From: an uncultured Burkholderiales bacterium
Lineage (GTDB): Bacteria; Pseudomonadota; Gammaproteobacteria; Burkholderiales; Burkholderiaceae_C
Length of the DNA stretch: 64,000 nucleotides
Direction: 5' to 3'
Assembly: GCA_945952065.1 (NCBI GenBank)
Contig: CAMFGY010000003.1
Span: forward strand, 265,515 to 329,514
In this document: positions 16,318 through 26,029 of the stretch, in pieces
Layout: each line of letters starts with the position of its first letter
Numbering within the stretch: position 1 is the first letter of the stretch
Notes under the pieces: generated by a model
What the model was told of the DNA's origin: nothing
The model's input: only the letters and a program-made list of their open reading frames with translations
Database searches by the model: none
Position numbers and translations under genes: made by a program

Positions 16318-18393
16318 ATGAGTTTGCTTCAGTCGGATGCAGCAGCCTCAGGGTTGCTGAGTCCCTGGGCCTGGATTGCGGTCGTGGCGGTTGTCGCGGC
16401 CTTGCTGCTTTTCGTCGGCGCGGAAATACAGGGTTTGCGGGACTTGAGCCGCAAACAGCAGGTGCGTGGCAGTTGGTGGGCCTCGGCCTTGTTGATGGGG
16501 GCGGGTCTGTGGTGGCCTATGCACGCCTTGTCGGAGCGCGGCTTCGAGTCCCCGGCTGGCTTGGTCAGCGCTTGGCCTTTGTTGAGCCTGGGCCTGAGCT
16601 TGGCCTTGGCCGAGATGGTTTTGGAAGCGGTACGCCCCCGACGCGCCCGCACCTTGCATGCGCGGCTGGTGATGGGCGCCGGGGCGCTGCTCTTGTTCTT
16701 GCTGCAAGGGCAGCTGATCAGCCGGGGCCTGGCCCTGGCATGGACGCAAAAGCTCCCCGACTTGCTGGCAGCCGCTTTATTGCAATTGGGCTTGCTGGCC
16801 TTTTTGTTGATGCCCTCGGGCCTGGGCTGGCAGGTGCGGGCTTTGCGAGCGGCCGCGGCTTTGGCCGCCGCCGCCTTGCCCTTGATGGTTTTGTATGCCC
16901 TCGACCCGCTGTGGTTGATGGGTCTGCTGCCCTCGGTGCCTTTGAGTTTGGCATTGCTCTTGCTGGCACTGGTGGGCGCCAGCTATGCCTTGGGCTTGAT
17001 GCATTTGGCCGAGCTCACCGGCGGCGGCACCGGCTTGCGGGAGGCGCAAAACGCCGCGCTGGTGGACCCCTTGACGGGCTTGGCCACGCGCCTGGGCTTG
17101 GAGCAGCAATTGAGCCAATTCGTGATCGAGTGCGACAAGGATGAGGGTGCCTTGGCCCTGGTCATGTTCGACTTGGACGGCTTCAATCCTGTCAACAGCA
17201 GCTTGGGTCACGACAGCGGCGACGCCTTGCTGCGGCAGGTGGCTGAGCGTTTGCGTCATCGTTTGGGCGAGCAGGGGATTGCGGCCCGTATCGGTGGGGA
17301 TGAGTTTGTGGTGCTGTTGCGCACGCCGTCGAGCAAAGAGGTCTTGGCTGATTTTGTGAATGCCACTTTGCAGGACCTGGCGCGCCCCTATGAGTTGGAT
17401 CAGCGTGAACTGGCCCTGTCGGCCTCGGCTGGCATTGCCCGCTACCCTTTTGACGGCGGCAAAGCGCGTTTGCTGGGCTGCGCTGATGCGGCCAAAAATG
17501 CGGCCAAGCGACTGGGTGGCTCTTGCTACTGCTTTTTTGCGCCGGGTATGGAAAGCGATACCCGCGAGCAGCTCGACATCCTGCGCGATTTGCGGCTGGC
17601 GATTGAGCGCAATGAACTGGAGCTGTTTTACCAGCCCAAGATTGACGCGCGCAGCGCCCAGATCACGGCCGCCGAAGCCTTGCTGCGTTGGCACCACCCC
17701 ACGCGAGGCATGGTGTCGCCTGCGGTCTTCATCCCGGTGGCCGAGCGCTTTGGCTATATGCGGGAGTTGGGCAACTGGGTGATTGATGACGCCTGTCGGC
17801 AAGCCCGGGTCTGGCGCGAAAGCGGCCTGCGCATGCGGGTGGCCATCAATTTGTCGGCCCACCAAATGCGCCAGGACGACATCATTGAGCGCATTGAGCG
17901 CGCGCTTGAGACCTACAACGTTCACCCCTCTTTGCTGACCTGCGAAATCACGGAATCGGTGGTGATGGAAAACACCCAGGCCATTCAAGAGACCTTCAAG
18001 CGTTTGGGCGAGTTGGGGGTGCACCTGTCGATTGATGACTTTGGCACCGGCTACTCCTCACTCAGCTATTTGCGTCAACTGCCGGCCAAGGAGTTGAAGG
18101 TGGACCGCGCCTTCATCACCGACATCGTCACCAGCGTGGATGCACGTGCCGTGGTGGACGCGGTGGTCAAGCTCGCCCATGCCTTGGGCCTGCGGGTGGT
18201 GGCCGAAGGGGTGGAAACCCAAGGGCAGCAGGCCATTTTGGCGGGCATGGGTTGCGACGAATTGCAGGGCTATTTGTTCGCTCGGCCGATGTCGGCCCAG
18301 GCAATTTTGCTTTGGGCCACGGAGGACAAGCACAACGCGCCGGCCTTCCGCGCCTCCTTGTTTGGTGAAACCTCGTACACCGAAAAGCTCTGA
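16318..18393 (+). CDS. Membrane-bound GGDEF-EAL cyclic-di-GMP protein
   Basis: 691 aa. About seven or eight transmembrane helices (residues 15-235) form a MASE-like sensor. They are followed by a diguanylate cyclase domain with intact GGDEF (residues 326-330) and a phosphodiesterase domain with EALLRW (EAL at 453-455), DDFGTGYSSL and the KVDRAFI segment. Both active sites look complete, so either activity or both are possible. AGGAG sits 5 nt before ATG 16318. The earlier frame start at 16216 has no such site. It would control motility or biofilm through cyclic-di-GMP. Confidence 0.93.
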   Translation: MSLLQSDAAASGLLSPWAWIAVVAVVAALLLFVGAEIQGLRDLSRKQQVRGSWWASALLMGAGLWWPMHALSERGFESPAGLVSAWPLLSLGLSLALAEMVLEAVRPRRARTLHARLVMGAGALLLFLLQGQLISRGLALAWTQKLPDLLAAALLQLGLLAFLLMPSGLGWQVRALRAAAALAAAALPLMVLYALDPLWLMGLLPSVPLSLALLLLALVGASYALGLMHLAELTGGGTGLREAQNAALVDPLTGLATRLGLEQQLSQFVIECDKDEGALALVMFDLDGFNPVNSSLGHDSGDALLRQVAERLRHRLGEQGIAARIGGDEFVVLLRTPSSKEVLADFVNATLQDLARPYELDQRELALSASAGIARYPFDGGKARLLGCADAAKNAAKRLGGSCYCFFAPGMESDTREQLDILRDLRLAIERNELELFYQPKIDARSAQITAAEALLRWHHPTRGMVSPAVFIPVAERFGYMRELGNWVIDDACRQARVWRESGLRMRVAINLSAHQMRQDDIIERIERALETYNVHPSLLTCEITESVVMENTQAIQETFKRLGELGVHLSIDDFGTGYSSLSYLRQLPAKELKVDRAFITDIVTSVDARAVVDAVVKLAHALGLRVVAEGVETQGQQAILAGMGCDELQGYLFARPMSAQAILLWATEDKHNAPAFRASLFGETSYTEKL

Positions 18394-18444
18394 TTCGGGC
18401 CTGTGCCGTGGGGAGAGCTCGCGCGAGCGGGGATAATCGCGCCC

Positions 18445-19779
18445 ATGCGGGAGAACCCAAACCCAGCGAGCGAAGACGAAGCTCGCTTTGAAGACTATTT
18501 TCGCGATGCCGTCGCCCCCAGCGAGGCCCAACTGCTGTGGCAACTGGAACGCCAAGACGGCCAAGCCGGGCTGATGGCGGCCTTGCGCGCGCTCTTTCAC
18601 GGCCCGGCCAGTTTGGTCAAGCTGCGTGTCTGGGTGTTCATGGAAGTGATGGCCATGCCGGCTTCGCGCATCAGCCGCGAGGCCTTGAATCAGCACTTCC
18701 ATCAGCTGCGCGATGAGCCGCTGGAGTTGGTGCTCAAACGCCTGCGCGAAGCCGATCTGCTGGCCTGGGACGGCTCTAACCAGCAATACGGCGTCACCCC
18801 TTTGGCGCAACAACTGCTGGGGCTTTTGTCGCCCCTGGTGACCAGCAATGCCCAAGACGCCGATCTGACCTCGCTCTTGACCAATGTGGCCGGTGCCCAT
18901 CAGCTCGGCACCCTGGACTCGGCGCAGCTGCAGCATTTGCAGGCCCAGCTTTCGCGCTTGTACGACGAGTTCGCGGACGCGATTGCCAGCGGCTCGGAAT
19001 TCCATTTGCGGCGGGCCCGCCAGCGTTTTGGCAAGGCCCTGAGCCTGGTGGAGAAAGCCAGCGAAGCTTTGTCGGCCATCATGGTGCAAGCCCAAGAAGA
19101 GGGCAATGCCAAGCTGGAGCGCTTGGCGCGCGAGCTGGGTTTGGCGCAGGCACGGCTGCTGTCCATGGCCAGCCAGTTCAACCGGGCCTTGCAGCAGGCG
19201 GATCGGCAGCGCGTCACGCTGGGCTCCACCGGCATCACCAACACCGATGTGCGGCGCTGGTTGCAAAGCGTGCATTTCTTGGAGAACTTGGCACTGGGGG
19301 CATTGTCCCGGCCGGTGCATCCGGTGCTGGTGGCCCAACATGAATTGCTGGACACCGCCGAGGCCGAGTTCGAGCGTGATCGACCCAAGCCCAAGGAAGC
19401 CGAGGCCTTGCCCAGCGTTCAAGCTGCGCCCGAAGGCGAACTGGCAGTGATGAGCTTGCCGCCCGAGATGAGCGTGATGCAGGCCCTGCTGACGCGCTGG
19501 ACCGAGGCGGGCGAGGTCGAGCAAGACCTGGCCCCTGCTGTGCTGGGGGGCAGCTACGCGCGGGCTTCTTACCGTGCGCAATTGCTGCCACTGCTGGGCG
19601 ACAAAGAAGCCCAGCATTTGAGCGGCGCCACCGGTGATATGGCCCGCCAGCCCTGGCGTGTGCGCTGGACGGCGGAACAAGGCGAGGTCGATGACGAACA
19701 CATCCGCTGGATGAGCCGTGGCGTGCTGCGTGCCGCCCCTGGCCAAGAACAAGACAAGAAAGACGAGACCCAAGCATGA
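18445..19779 (+). CDS. Kleisin-like subunit of a condensin-type SMC complex (MukF/MksF/JetA-like)
   Basis: 444-aa, mostly helical protein. An N-terminal region (about residues 10-140) looks like a winged helix, a long helical middle follows (about 165-280), and there is an acidic linker and a C-terminal domain that could contact the SMC head. I assign kleisin by position and size: it is first in a three-gene overlapping operon ending in an SMC-like ATPase, as in mukFEB, mksFEB and jetABC. No sequence motif proves it. The stop overlaps the next start by 4 nt (ATGA). The ATG at 18445 is preferred to the GTG at 18403. Confidence 0.65.
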   Translation: MRENPNPASEDEARFEDYFRDAVAPSEAQLLWQLERQDGQAGLMAALRALFHGPASLVKLRVWVFMEVMAMPASRISREALNQHFHQLRDEPLELVLKRLREADLLAWDGSNQQYGVTPLAQQLLGLLSPLVTSNAQDADLTSLLTNVAGAHQLGTLDSAQLQHLQAQLSRLYDEFADAIASGSEFHLRRARQRFGKALSLVEKASEALSAIMVQAQEEGNAKLERLARELGLAQARLLSMASQFNRALQQADRQRVTLGSTGITNTDVRRWLQSVHFLENLALGALSRPVHPVLVAQHELLDTAEAEFERDRPKPKEAEALPSVQAAPEGELAVMSLPPEMSVMQALLTRWTEAGEVEQDLAPAVLGGSYARASYRAQLLPLLGDKEAQHLSGATGDMARQPWRVRWTAEQGEVDDEHIRWMSRGVLRAAPGQEQDKKDETQA

Positions 19780-20519
19780 GCGCTGCTCTTGATGATGCCG
19801 CCGCGCTGGCGGCGCAACTGCTGGCGCGCCGCTGGCTGCCACGCAGCCACCCCTTGGTGCGCCGCGCGCTGATCGACAACGAAGTCTGGACCGCCCTGGG
19901 CCAGCGCCTGGCCGCCGTGGGTCTGCGGGTGATCGACAACCTGTATGCCGACCACATCAGCCTGGCCATGTTGCGCCCGGCCGAAGTGGCGGTGTTTGGC
20001 GAAACCGGCCTGGCCGCCAACAACAATCTGGATTTGCCGCGCGACGGTGTGGCGCTCTTGGTGGTGCTGTGGTCGCTGATCGTGCTGCCCAAGCGGCAGC
20101 GCCAGGTGGCGCGCGCCGATGCCAAGGAATTGGGCCAGAACGAAATGTTCGCCACTGACAAGCCGCTGCCCACCGCCGCCAGCGTCAGCCCGACGCTGAG
20201 CTACCGCAGCCTCTTGGCCGACTTTGGCAACCAGCTGGGCAAGAAGATGCGGCTGGACAGCAATTTGAAGCTGCTGGAACGTAACGGCTTCATCACACGG
20301 CGTGGTGAAGACATTGCCGAAGGCCCTTTGCTGGACCTGCTGCTGGACTACGACACCTTGGCGCCGCGCATTCTGGACGGTGCTTTGGGCGATGTGATGG
20401 CCCGCACCACCGATCCGGCCGTGGCCGCCGCCATTTGGCTGGCGCGCCAGCCCGAGTTGATTCCCGAAGAGGCTGTGGAAGAAGACGCACAGCCGCTACA
20501 AGACCAAAGCGAGACCTGA
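19776..20519 (+). CDS. KITE-like accessory subunit of the SMC complex (MukE/MksE/JetB-like)
   Basis: 247 aa. The central part (about residues 30-200) has the length and pattern expected for tandem winged helices, with a hydrophobic segment (VALLVVLWSLIVLPK) and a recognisable FGNQLGKKMRLDSNLKLLERNGFI stretch that resembles a wing-helix tail. The C-terminus is acidic. In MukE and JetB this subunit bridges kleisin and SMC heads. The assignment rests on operon position between the kleisin-like and SMC genes, plus size. It overlaps both neighbours (ATGA upstream, TGATG downstream), so the three products are probably made in fixed ratio. Confidence 0.65.
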   Translation: MSAALDDAAALAAQLLARRWLPRSHPLVRRALIDNEVWTALGQRLAAVGLRVIDNLYADHISLAMLRPAEVAVFGETGLAANNNLDLPRDGVALLVVLWSLIVLPKRQRQVARADAKELGQNEMFATDKPLPTAASVSPTLSYRSLLADFGNQLGKKMRLDSNLKLLERNGFITRRGEDIAEGPLLDLLLDYDTLAPRILDGALGDVMARTTDPAVAAAIWLARQPELIPEEAVEEDAQPLQDQSET

Positions 20520-23338
20520 TGTTTCACCTGCAATCGCTGGAACTGCTGCACTGGGACTACATCCAGCGCGTGACCATGCCGCTGGACGGCGCCATCATCA
20601 CCATCGCCGGCCCGAACGGCTCGGGCAAGACCACCTTGCTCGATGCCATGCGCACCCTGCTGGGCCTGGAATGCTCGGGCGGGCGCACCTACAAGACTTA
20701 TGCGCGGCACGCCAATGCCGAGAGCGCCTGGCTGCGCGCCTTGGTGGACAACCGCCCGCGTGGGCGCCAAAACAGCTCGCGGCCCTTCGCCAGCTCGCTG
20801 TTCTATTCCGATCAAGTCACCTTGGCCTGCCGCATTGAACGGCATGGGGGGGACTGGCAGCGCCGCTATCTGATGGTGGAGGGCGTGCAGACCATTGAGC
20901 AAATGAGCGAGATGGCCGAGAAGGAATGGATGGGCATTGAGGCTTGGCGCCGCCGTCTGGAGGCCGCCGGCCTGACCCGCGCCATCGGCCGGGTGTTGGC
21001 GCTGGAGCAGGGCCAAACCGACCGCCTGTGCGAGCTCTCGCCCAAGGAATTGCTGCGTCTTGTGTTCGAGGTCTTTGGCGACCAAGAGGTGTTGGACCGC
21101 TACGACCAAGCGCGCAGCCACCAGCAGCATTTGCTCAAAGAGGTGGAGCAGGCCGCGCATGAGTTGTCGCACACCCAGGCACAGCTGTCGGATCTGGCCA
21201 ACCGCGTGACCAGCTATCAGCAGTACCAGCTGCGCCTGCGCGAGCGCGAGCGCTTGTCCACGGAAGTCTTGCCGGTCTTGCAGTGGAGCGAGGCGCGGAC
21301 CCGCATTGCCCAGGGCTTGCGCGAGCTGCATCGCCAGCGCCTCTTCGCCGGGGCGGACGCGCGCAGCCAGGCCGCCAAGCGGGCCGAGTTGCTGGCCTTG
21401 TTTGAGGCCTCGCAGCAGGCCAAGAACCGCTTGCTGGAGCTGGAGCAAGAGCGCAAAAACAACCGTGCCGCCTTTGACGCGGCCCGCGAAGCCGAGCGAC
21501 CGATGGAGCTTTTGGCCAAGCGCGAAGAAGAGCTGCGCGGGCTGGCCGCCGTCGAGACCGATGCGCAAGAGCTGGCCCAGCGCGTGGAAGACCTGAGCGC
21601 GCGCCAGCACCAGCTGCGCGAGAGCTTCACCCGCGCCAATGACCAGCGCAACAAGGCGCAGGCCGCCATGGATGCCTTGGCCGGCCAGCGCTTGCCGCCG
21701 CCGCCGGCGGAGGTCACACGCTTCCGGCGCGCGCTGGATGACGCCGGCATCGCCCACCATGTCTTGGCCGACTGCATTGACATTGCCGATGAAGCCTGGC
21801 GTGCAGCAGCCGAGGGCATGTTGCGGCCCTCGCGCTGGGTGGTGGTATTGGCGCGCAGCGGCGATGAGGCCCATGCCTTCGCGCTGGCCTCGCGCGAGCG
21901 CTATCGCCACTATGTGGTGGCCGATGCCGAGCAGGCGCCGGCCGTGGTACCGCCGGACTCATTGCTGGCCGCTTTGAAAATCAATGCCAAGCTGCCCGGC
22001 TGGCTATTGCGTCAGCTCGGCGCCATCCGCCGTGTCAAAGACACCGAGGCTGGCGCGCGCACCGGGGGCGAGTGGATCACGCCGGATGCTTACTACCGCG
22101 ACGGGCGCGGCGGCCGCAGCTTGTGGGTGGAGCCGCGCGACTTCCAGTTTGGCGTTTCGGCGCTGGATTCGCGCCGTCAGGCGCTGGAAAAAGAGTTGGC
22201 TCGTTATGACGCTGAACTGACCCGTTTGGCCAAAGAGCAGGCCGAGGTGGAACGTCAGTTCAAAGACGCCCAGCGCGCCGCGCAAGGCCACAAGGCCGCC
22301 AAAGAATTGGGCGAACGCGCCGAAGAATTTGCTGCCGCGCGCGAGCGGCTGCCGGCCCTGCGGCAAGCGCGTATTGAAGCATCCGCTCGCATGAGTTCGC
22401 TGGAGGCCGAGCATGACCGCGCGCTGACGGCCCACACCCGCAGCGAGCGCGACTATGAGTCGGCCCAGCAAAGCCTGAAGGCCAGCGAAGACAATGTCGG
22501 CCGGGCGCAGCGCGAGCACGCGGCCAAGCTGGCCGATCTGCGTGCCCAGGCCAAGGCCTCGCGCGAGGCGCGCGCGCGCTTCCCGGCCGCCTGGGTGCAG
22601 CCGTCCACGCTGCAAGCCTTGCGCGATGAGTTTGAAAATGCCAAACAGGCTGAGATCGCCGGCCGCCATGTGCAGGCCGAGTTGGACAACGGCGTCTGGG
22701 AAACCGACCCGCAGGTGCAAGACCGCCACCACCGCATGAACGCTGCGGTGCTGGAGCAGACCAGCCAGTTGGAAGACCGCCGTGCCAGCAATGAGATGGC
22801 CCGCATCGCGGCCTTCAACGCCCGCGAACGCTATATCGACGTCTTGCGTGCCACGGTGCGGCGCTACAAAAAGAATGTGCAGGAGCTGGGCGAGTTGGCC
22901 GGCGTGATGGCGCAGGCGGAACTGCCGCATCTGGACAATGACGATATGGTGTTGGCCCAGGCCGGCCTGCAGGTCAAGTTCAATTTCGACGGCAAGGGCG
23001 AAGTGGGCCTCAACGATGGCGAAGCCTCCGGCGGCCAACAGGTGCTCAAGAGCCTGATCCTCTTGGTGGGCTTGATGAAAGACGACGACTCGCCGGGCGG
23101 CTTTGTCTTCATCGACGAGCCTTTTGCCCATTTGGATGTGCGCAATATCCAGCTGGTCGGCCACTTCCTGCGCTCGACCCGGGCGCAATACTTGCTGACC
23201 ACGCCGATCACGCACAACGTCGAAGTTTTCGAGCCCAGCGAGATCACCCTGGTCACCAGCAAGAAGCCGCGCGGCGAGCGCTGGGCGCCGCCGATTGCGG
23301 TGCTGGCGCGCCGGCCTGAGAAGTCGGTTTACGGCTGA
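20519..23338 (+). CDS. SMC-like ATPase (MukB/MksB/JetC family)
   Basis: 939 aa. The Walker A is GPNGSGKTT (residues 31-39). Two coiled-coil arms (about 180-400 and 560-745) flank a hinge-like globular region (about 400-550, ending in an ITPDAYYRDGRGG segment). The C-terminal head has the ABC signature SGGQQ (837-841), Walker B FIDEP (864-868) and the D-loop HLDVRN. The arms are far shorter than in MukB and closer to MksB. Such complexes extrude DNA loops, either in chromosome organisation or, with a nuclease partner JetD, in plasmid defence (Wadjet). No JetD gene follows here. The ATG overlaps the previous stop by one base. Confidence 0.85.
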   Translation: MFHLQSLELLHWDYIQRVTMPLDGAIITIAGPNGSGKTTLLDAMRTLLGLECSGGRTYKTYARHANAESAWLRALVDNRPRGRQNSSRPFASSLFYSDQVTLACRIERHGGDWQRRYLMVEGVQTIEQMSEMAEKEWMGIEAWRRRLEAAGLTRAIGRVLALEQGQTDRLCELSPKELLRLVFEVFGDQEVLDRYDQARSHQQHLLKEVEQAAHELSHTQAQLSDLANRVTSYQQYQLRLRERERLSTEVLPVLQWSEARTRIAQGLRELHRQRLFAGADARSQAAKRAELLALFEASQQAKNRLLELEQERKNNRAAFDAAREAERPMELLAKREEELRGLAAVETDAQELAQRVEDLSARQHQLRESFTRANDQRNKAQAAMDALAGQRLPPPPAEVTRFRRALDDAGIAHHVLADCIDIADEAWRAAAEGMLRPSRWVVVLARSGDEAHAFALASRERYRHYVVADAEQAPAVVPPDSLLAALKINAKLPGWLLRQLGAIRRVKDTEAGARTGGEWITPDAYYRDGRGGRSLWVEPRDFQFGVSALDSRRQALEKELARYDAELTRLAKEQAEVERQFKDAQRAAQGHKAAKELGERAEEFAAARERLPALRQARIEASARMSSLEAEHDRALTAHTRSERDYESAQQSLKASEDNVGRAQREHAAKLADLRAQAKASREARARFPAAWVQPSTLQALRDEFENAKQAEIAGRHVQAELDNGVWETDPQVQDRHHRMNAAVLEQTSQLEDRRASNEMARIAAFNARERYIDVLRATVRRYKKNVQELGELAGVMAQAELPHLDNDDMVLAQAGLQVKFNFDGKGEVGLNDGEASGGQQVLKSLILLVGLMKDDDSPGGFVFIDEPFAHLDVRNIQLVGHFLRSTRAQYLLTTPITHNVEVFEPSEITLVTSKKPRGERWAPPIAVLARRPEKSVYG

Positions 23339-23354
23339 GTCGCGAGGTCTGGTG

Positions 23355-24047
23355 ATGTCTCGGGCCGCGCGCTTGCTGGACTTGATGCAGCTTTTGCGTC
23401 GCCACCGCCAGCCCATCCAAGGGGCGGCGCTGGCGCAGCAGCTGGGCATCAGCCTGCGCACGCTGTACCGCGATATCGCCACACTGCAAGCCCAGGGCGC
23501 GCAGATCGAAGGGGAGGCGGGCCTGGGCTATGTGCTCAAACCGGGCTTTGTGCTGCCGCCGCTGATGTTCAGTGCGGATGAGTTAGAGGCCTTGGTGCTG
23601 GGCTCGCGCTGGGTGGCCGGGCGCAGTGATGACGCCGCTTTGGCCGAGGCCGCGCGTCAAGCGCTGGCGAAGATTTCGGCCGTCTTGCCGGCTGATTTGC
23701 GCTTTGAGTTGGACAGCGCGGCCTTGTTGGTGGGGCCGGGCGAGGCTTTGCGTGCGGACAGTTCGGTGCAAGCCGGCCTGCGCTCGGCGCTGCGCAATGA
23801 GCGCAAAGTGACACTGCAATACCAGGACCTCAAGGGCGTGACCAGCGAACGCGTGGTCTGGCCTTTCGCGCTGGGTTTTTTTGATTCGGCCCGGGTCTTG
23901 GTGGCCTGGTGTGAGCTGCGCCAAGCAAGGCGCAACTTCCGACTGGATCGCATTGCATCGATGCAAATCATGGCGGAGCGCTACCCGCGCCCGCGTCAGG
24001 CCTTGCTGGCCGAGTGGCGTGCGCAAGAAGGCATTGAGCCGCAGTAG
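23355..24047 (+). CDS. WYL-domain transcriptional regulator (YafY type)
   Basis: 230 aa. An N-terminal DeoR/YafY-like helix-turn-helix (residues about 1-60, LGISLRTLYRDIATL) is followed by a WYL domain (about 125-210) with the RKVTLQY and FRLDRI segments. WYL domains bind nucleic-acid-like ligands in several phage-defence regulators, while others are ordinary repressors. The ATG is 17 nt after the SMC stop, so it is probably the fourth gene of the SMC operon and may regulate it. Confidence 0.88.
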   Translation: MSRAARLLDLMQLLRRHRQPIQGAALAQQLGISLRTLYRDIATLQAQGAQIEGEAGLGYVLKPGFVLPPLMFSADELEALVLGSRWVAGRSDDAALAEAARQALAKISAVLPADLRFELDSAALLVGPGEALRADSSVQAGLRSALRNERKVTLQYQDLKGVTSERVVWPFALGFFDSARVLVAWCELRQARRNFRLDRIASMQIMAERYPRPRQALLAEWRAQEGIEPQ

Positions 24048-24161
24048 TTAGGGCTTCAAGCCGCGGCTTGCGCGCTGCTGCCAGAAATTGACAGTGCTGG
24101 TTTTTACGATGCCTGCCAGGTCCAAAGGGGACCGGTTCTAAAAAACACAGGAGCGCATCGC

Positions 24162-24542
24162 ATGAACCAGCAGCCCAATTTTCTTTTGCTTTATGTCGCC
24201 AGCCCGGTCGAGAGCGCAGCCTTCTACGCCCGCGTCTTGGGCCGCTCGCCGGTTGAAAGCTCGCCTACCTTCGCCATGTTTGCACTGGATGGGGGCCTGA
24301 TGCTGGGCTTGTGGGCGCGTCAGACGGTGCTGCCGGCAGTGGCAGGACCCTCGCCCCATGCCAGCGGCGAGTTGGCGTTTGCCCAAGCGAGCAAGGAAGC
24401 GGTGGATGCCGTCTTTGGCACTTGGCGCGAACTGGGCCTGCCCTTCATTCAGTCGCCAACGATGATGGACTTCGGCTACACCTTCACCGCCATCGACCCC
24501 GACGGACATCGCCTGCGTGTGTTTGCGCCAAATGGGCAGTGA
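24162..24542 (+). CDS. VOC superfamily protein (glyoxalase/bleomycin-resistance type)
   Basis: 126 aa with the paired beta-alpha-beta-beta-beta modules of the vicinal oxygen chelate fold. The visible landmarks are [16 protein letters not shown] at the start and [17 protein letters not shown] at the end. VOC members bind a metal or a small molecule, and the substrate here is unknown. AGGAG lies 10 nt before the ATG. The stop falls just before, or overlaps, the start of the EVE protein gene. Confidence 0.88.
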   Translation: MNQQPNFLLLYVASPVESAAFYARVLGRSPVESSPTFAMFALDGGLMLGLWARQTVLPAVAGPSPHASGELAFAQASKEAVDAVFGTWRELGLPFIQSPTMMDFGYTFTAIDPDGHRLRVFAPNGQ

Positions 24543-24549
24543 GCAAGCC

Positions 24550-25107
24550 ATGCGCGCGCAAACCTTGATGCAGAGCGCCTTTTTGCCGGGCTTTGAACCG
24601 GCGGCCCCGGCTTTGCTGCCTGAAGCAAGCGGGGCTCATGGGGGGCGCTGCTGGATTGCCGTGGCCAGCGCCGAACATGTGCGGATCGGCCGCGCCCAAG
24701 GTTTTATGCAGGTCTGCCACGGCAAGGCGGCGCCGCTGCGGCGATTGCGGCCCGGCGACTGGGTGGCTTACTACTCGCCCAGCCGACAGTTCGGCGGCAA
24801 GGACCGTTTGCAGGCCTTCACCGCGCTCGGGCGGGTGCGCGCACGCGAACCCTATGCTTTTGATATGGGCGGCGGCTTTGTCCCGTTTCGTCGCGATGTG
24901 GATTGGATCCTGCCCGCGCAAGAGGCTCCGATTCAAGCCTGGCTGGAGCAGCTGTCGTTCTCGCGGGGGCAGCCGCACTGGGGCTATCAGCTGCGCTTTG
25001 GTTTGTTTGAAGTCAGCCCGCAGGACATGGCTTTGATTGCACAAGCCATGGGGGTGGGGGCTGCATGGCAAGCCGCCGCGCAGGCCCTCGCGCAAGACAG
25101 CGCCTGA
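24550..25107 (+). CDS. EVE domain-containing protein
   Basis: 185 aa. An EVE domain begins at about residue 35 ([11 protein letters not shown]) and continues through [12 protein letters not shown] and the [16 protein letters not shown] core. EVE belongs to the PUA-like folds, some of which bind modified DNA or RNA bases. The N-terminal 30 residues are extra and unassigned. I use the ATG at 24550 with AGTGAG before it. An ATG at 24532, overlapping the VOC stop, is equally possible. EVE proteins often sit near restriction genes, but none is seen here. Confidence 0.82.
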   Translation: MRAQTLMQSAFLPGFEPAAPALLPEASGAHGGRCWIAVASAEHVRIGRAQGFMQVCHGKAAPLRRLRPGDWVAYYSPSRQFGGKDRLQAFTALGRVRAREPYAFDMGGGFVPFRRDVDWILPAQEAPIQAWLEQLSFSRGQPHWGYQLRFGLFEVSPQDMALIAQAMGVGAAWQAAAQALAQDSA

Positions 25108-25108
25108 T

Positions 25109-25130
25109 GCGGCATGGGGCCTCTTGCCGC
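25109..25130. other. Hairpin between the convergent EVE and mgtC genes
   Basis: A 6-bp stem (GCGGCA / TGCCGC) with a 10-nt loop and no T-run. It is a weak candidate for a shared terminator. Confidence 0.3.
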
Positions 25131-25141
25131 CACCACGGCTC

Positions 25142-25900
25142 TCAGTTGCGGGCGTGGGTGACGCGGTATTCGGCCACCCCGGCGATGTCTTGCACCCGGC
25201 TGGCGTAGCGCGTCAAGGTGGCGCCGCCATAGTTGTGCTTGGCGGTGCAGACAAAGCGCCATTCTTCGCGACCACCGGCCAGTTCGATGCTGAGCGAGCC
25301 CGGGGCAAAGCGAAAGCCCAGTTGGTTTGAGAATTCGGCCAACTCCTCTTGCTGAAACTGGCGTCCGGGCTGGCCGCGCAGCATCACCGCAATGGCGGGA
25401 TGCGAGGGCAGGTGAGACTCCAATTTGGCACCCCACATCATCAGGCTGGCGCACAGCAGGGTCAGCATGATGGCCGCAAAGTAAAAGCCCATGCCCAACA
25501 AGATGCCGATGGAGGAGGCCGCCCAAAGCGAGGCGGCGGTGGTCAGCCCGCTGATGTTCATGCCCTCGCGCATGATCACGCCGGCACATAAAAAGCCGAT
25601 GCCTGTCACCACACCTTGGATCACGCGAGTCGGGTCGGCCAAGGAGGGCGGCACGCTGCCCCCTTGCAGACCGCCAAACCATTGATGCGGGTAGGCCAGC
25701 AAAATAACCACGCCGGTGGAGGCCATGCACACCAGGGCATAGGTGCGCATGCCCGCGGCGCGTCCATGAAAAGCGCGCTCGTACCCGAGTACCAGACCCA
25801 AGACCATCGCCCCCAAGAGGTGCAGCAGCATCAAGACATTGGCCTGCCATTGCTCGGCGGTCCAGTAGCGCAAGAGGTGGTCAAGGTCGAGCAGGTTCAT
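25142..25900 (-). CDS. MgtC/SapB family membrane protein
   Basis: 252 aa. Four to five transmembrane helices (about residues 15-165) carry the conserved GYERAFHGRAAGMRTYALV motif, and a soluble C-terminal ACT-like region follows. MgtC proteins support growth at low magnesium and survival in hosts, in part by modulating the F-type ATP synthase. This copy has the usual bacterial length. There is no obvious magnesium riboswitch in the 120 nt upstream. Confidence 0.9.
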   Translation of the reverse strand: MNLLDLDHLLRYWTAEQWQANVLMLLHLLGAMVLGLVLGYERAFHGRAAGMRTYALVCMASTGVVILLAYPHQWFGGLQGGSVPPSLADPTRVIQGVVTGIGFLCAGVIMREGMNISGLTTAASLWAASSIGILLGMGFYFAAIMLTLLCASLMMWGAKLESHLPSHPAIAVMLRGQPGRQFQQEELAEFSNQLGFRFAPGSLSIELAGGREEWRFVCTAKHNYGGATLTRYASRVQDIAGVAEYRVTHARN

Positions 25901-25971
25901 CGCATGGCTCTCGCCCTGGCTGAGGTGCCAGTCCCGCTTCGATGCTACGCCTGCGGAAAAAATGGCGGCAA

Positions 25972-25997
25972 GAAAAAAGGCCCCAAACGGGGCCTTT
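25972..25997 (-). terminator. Intrinsic terminator after the tandem FKBP gene
   Basis: A 9-bp inverted repeat AAAGGCCCC / GGGGCCTTT (25976-25984 and 25989-25997, loop AAAC). On the minus strand the stem is followed by a run of T (AAAAAA on plus at 25973-25978). It is 33 nt after the FKBP stop. Confidence 0.9.
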
Positions 25998-26029
25998 GTC
26001 TGTGCTCTGTCGGGCGAGCCGGGCCGGCT

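Noticed and set aside
18058..19842. 594-codon antisense frame over the EAL gene and the kleisin-like gene
   Set aside because: Shadow of the plus-strand coding DNA. The overlapped genes have ribosome-binding sites and coupled starts.
20348..21910. 520-codon antisense frame over the SMC gene
   Set aside because: No motif, and composition typical of a reverse-strand shadow of coiled-coil sequence.
18445..23338. Complete Wadjet (jetABCD) defence system
   Set aside because: No jetD-like gene is present downstream or upstream in the window, so only a condensin-like set is claimed.
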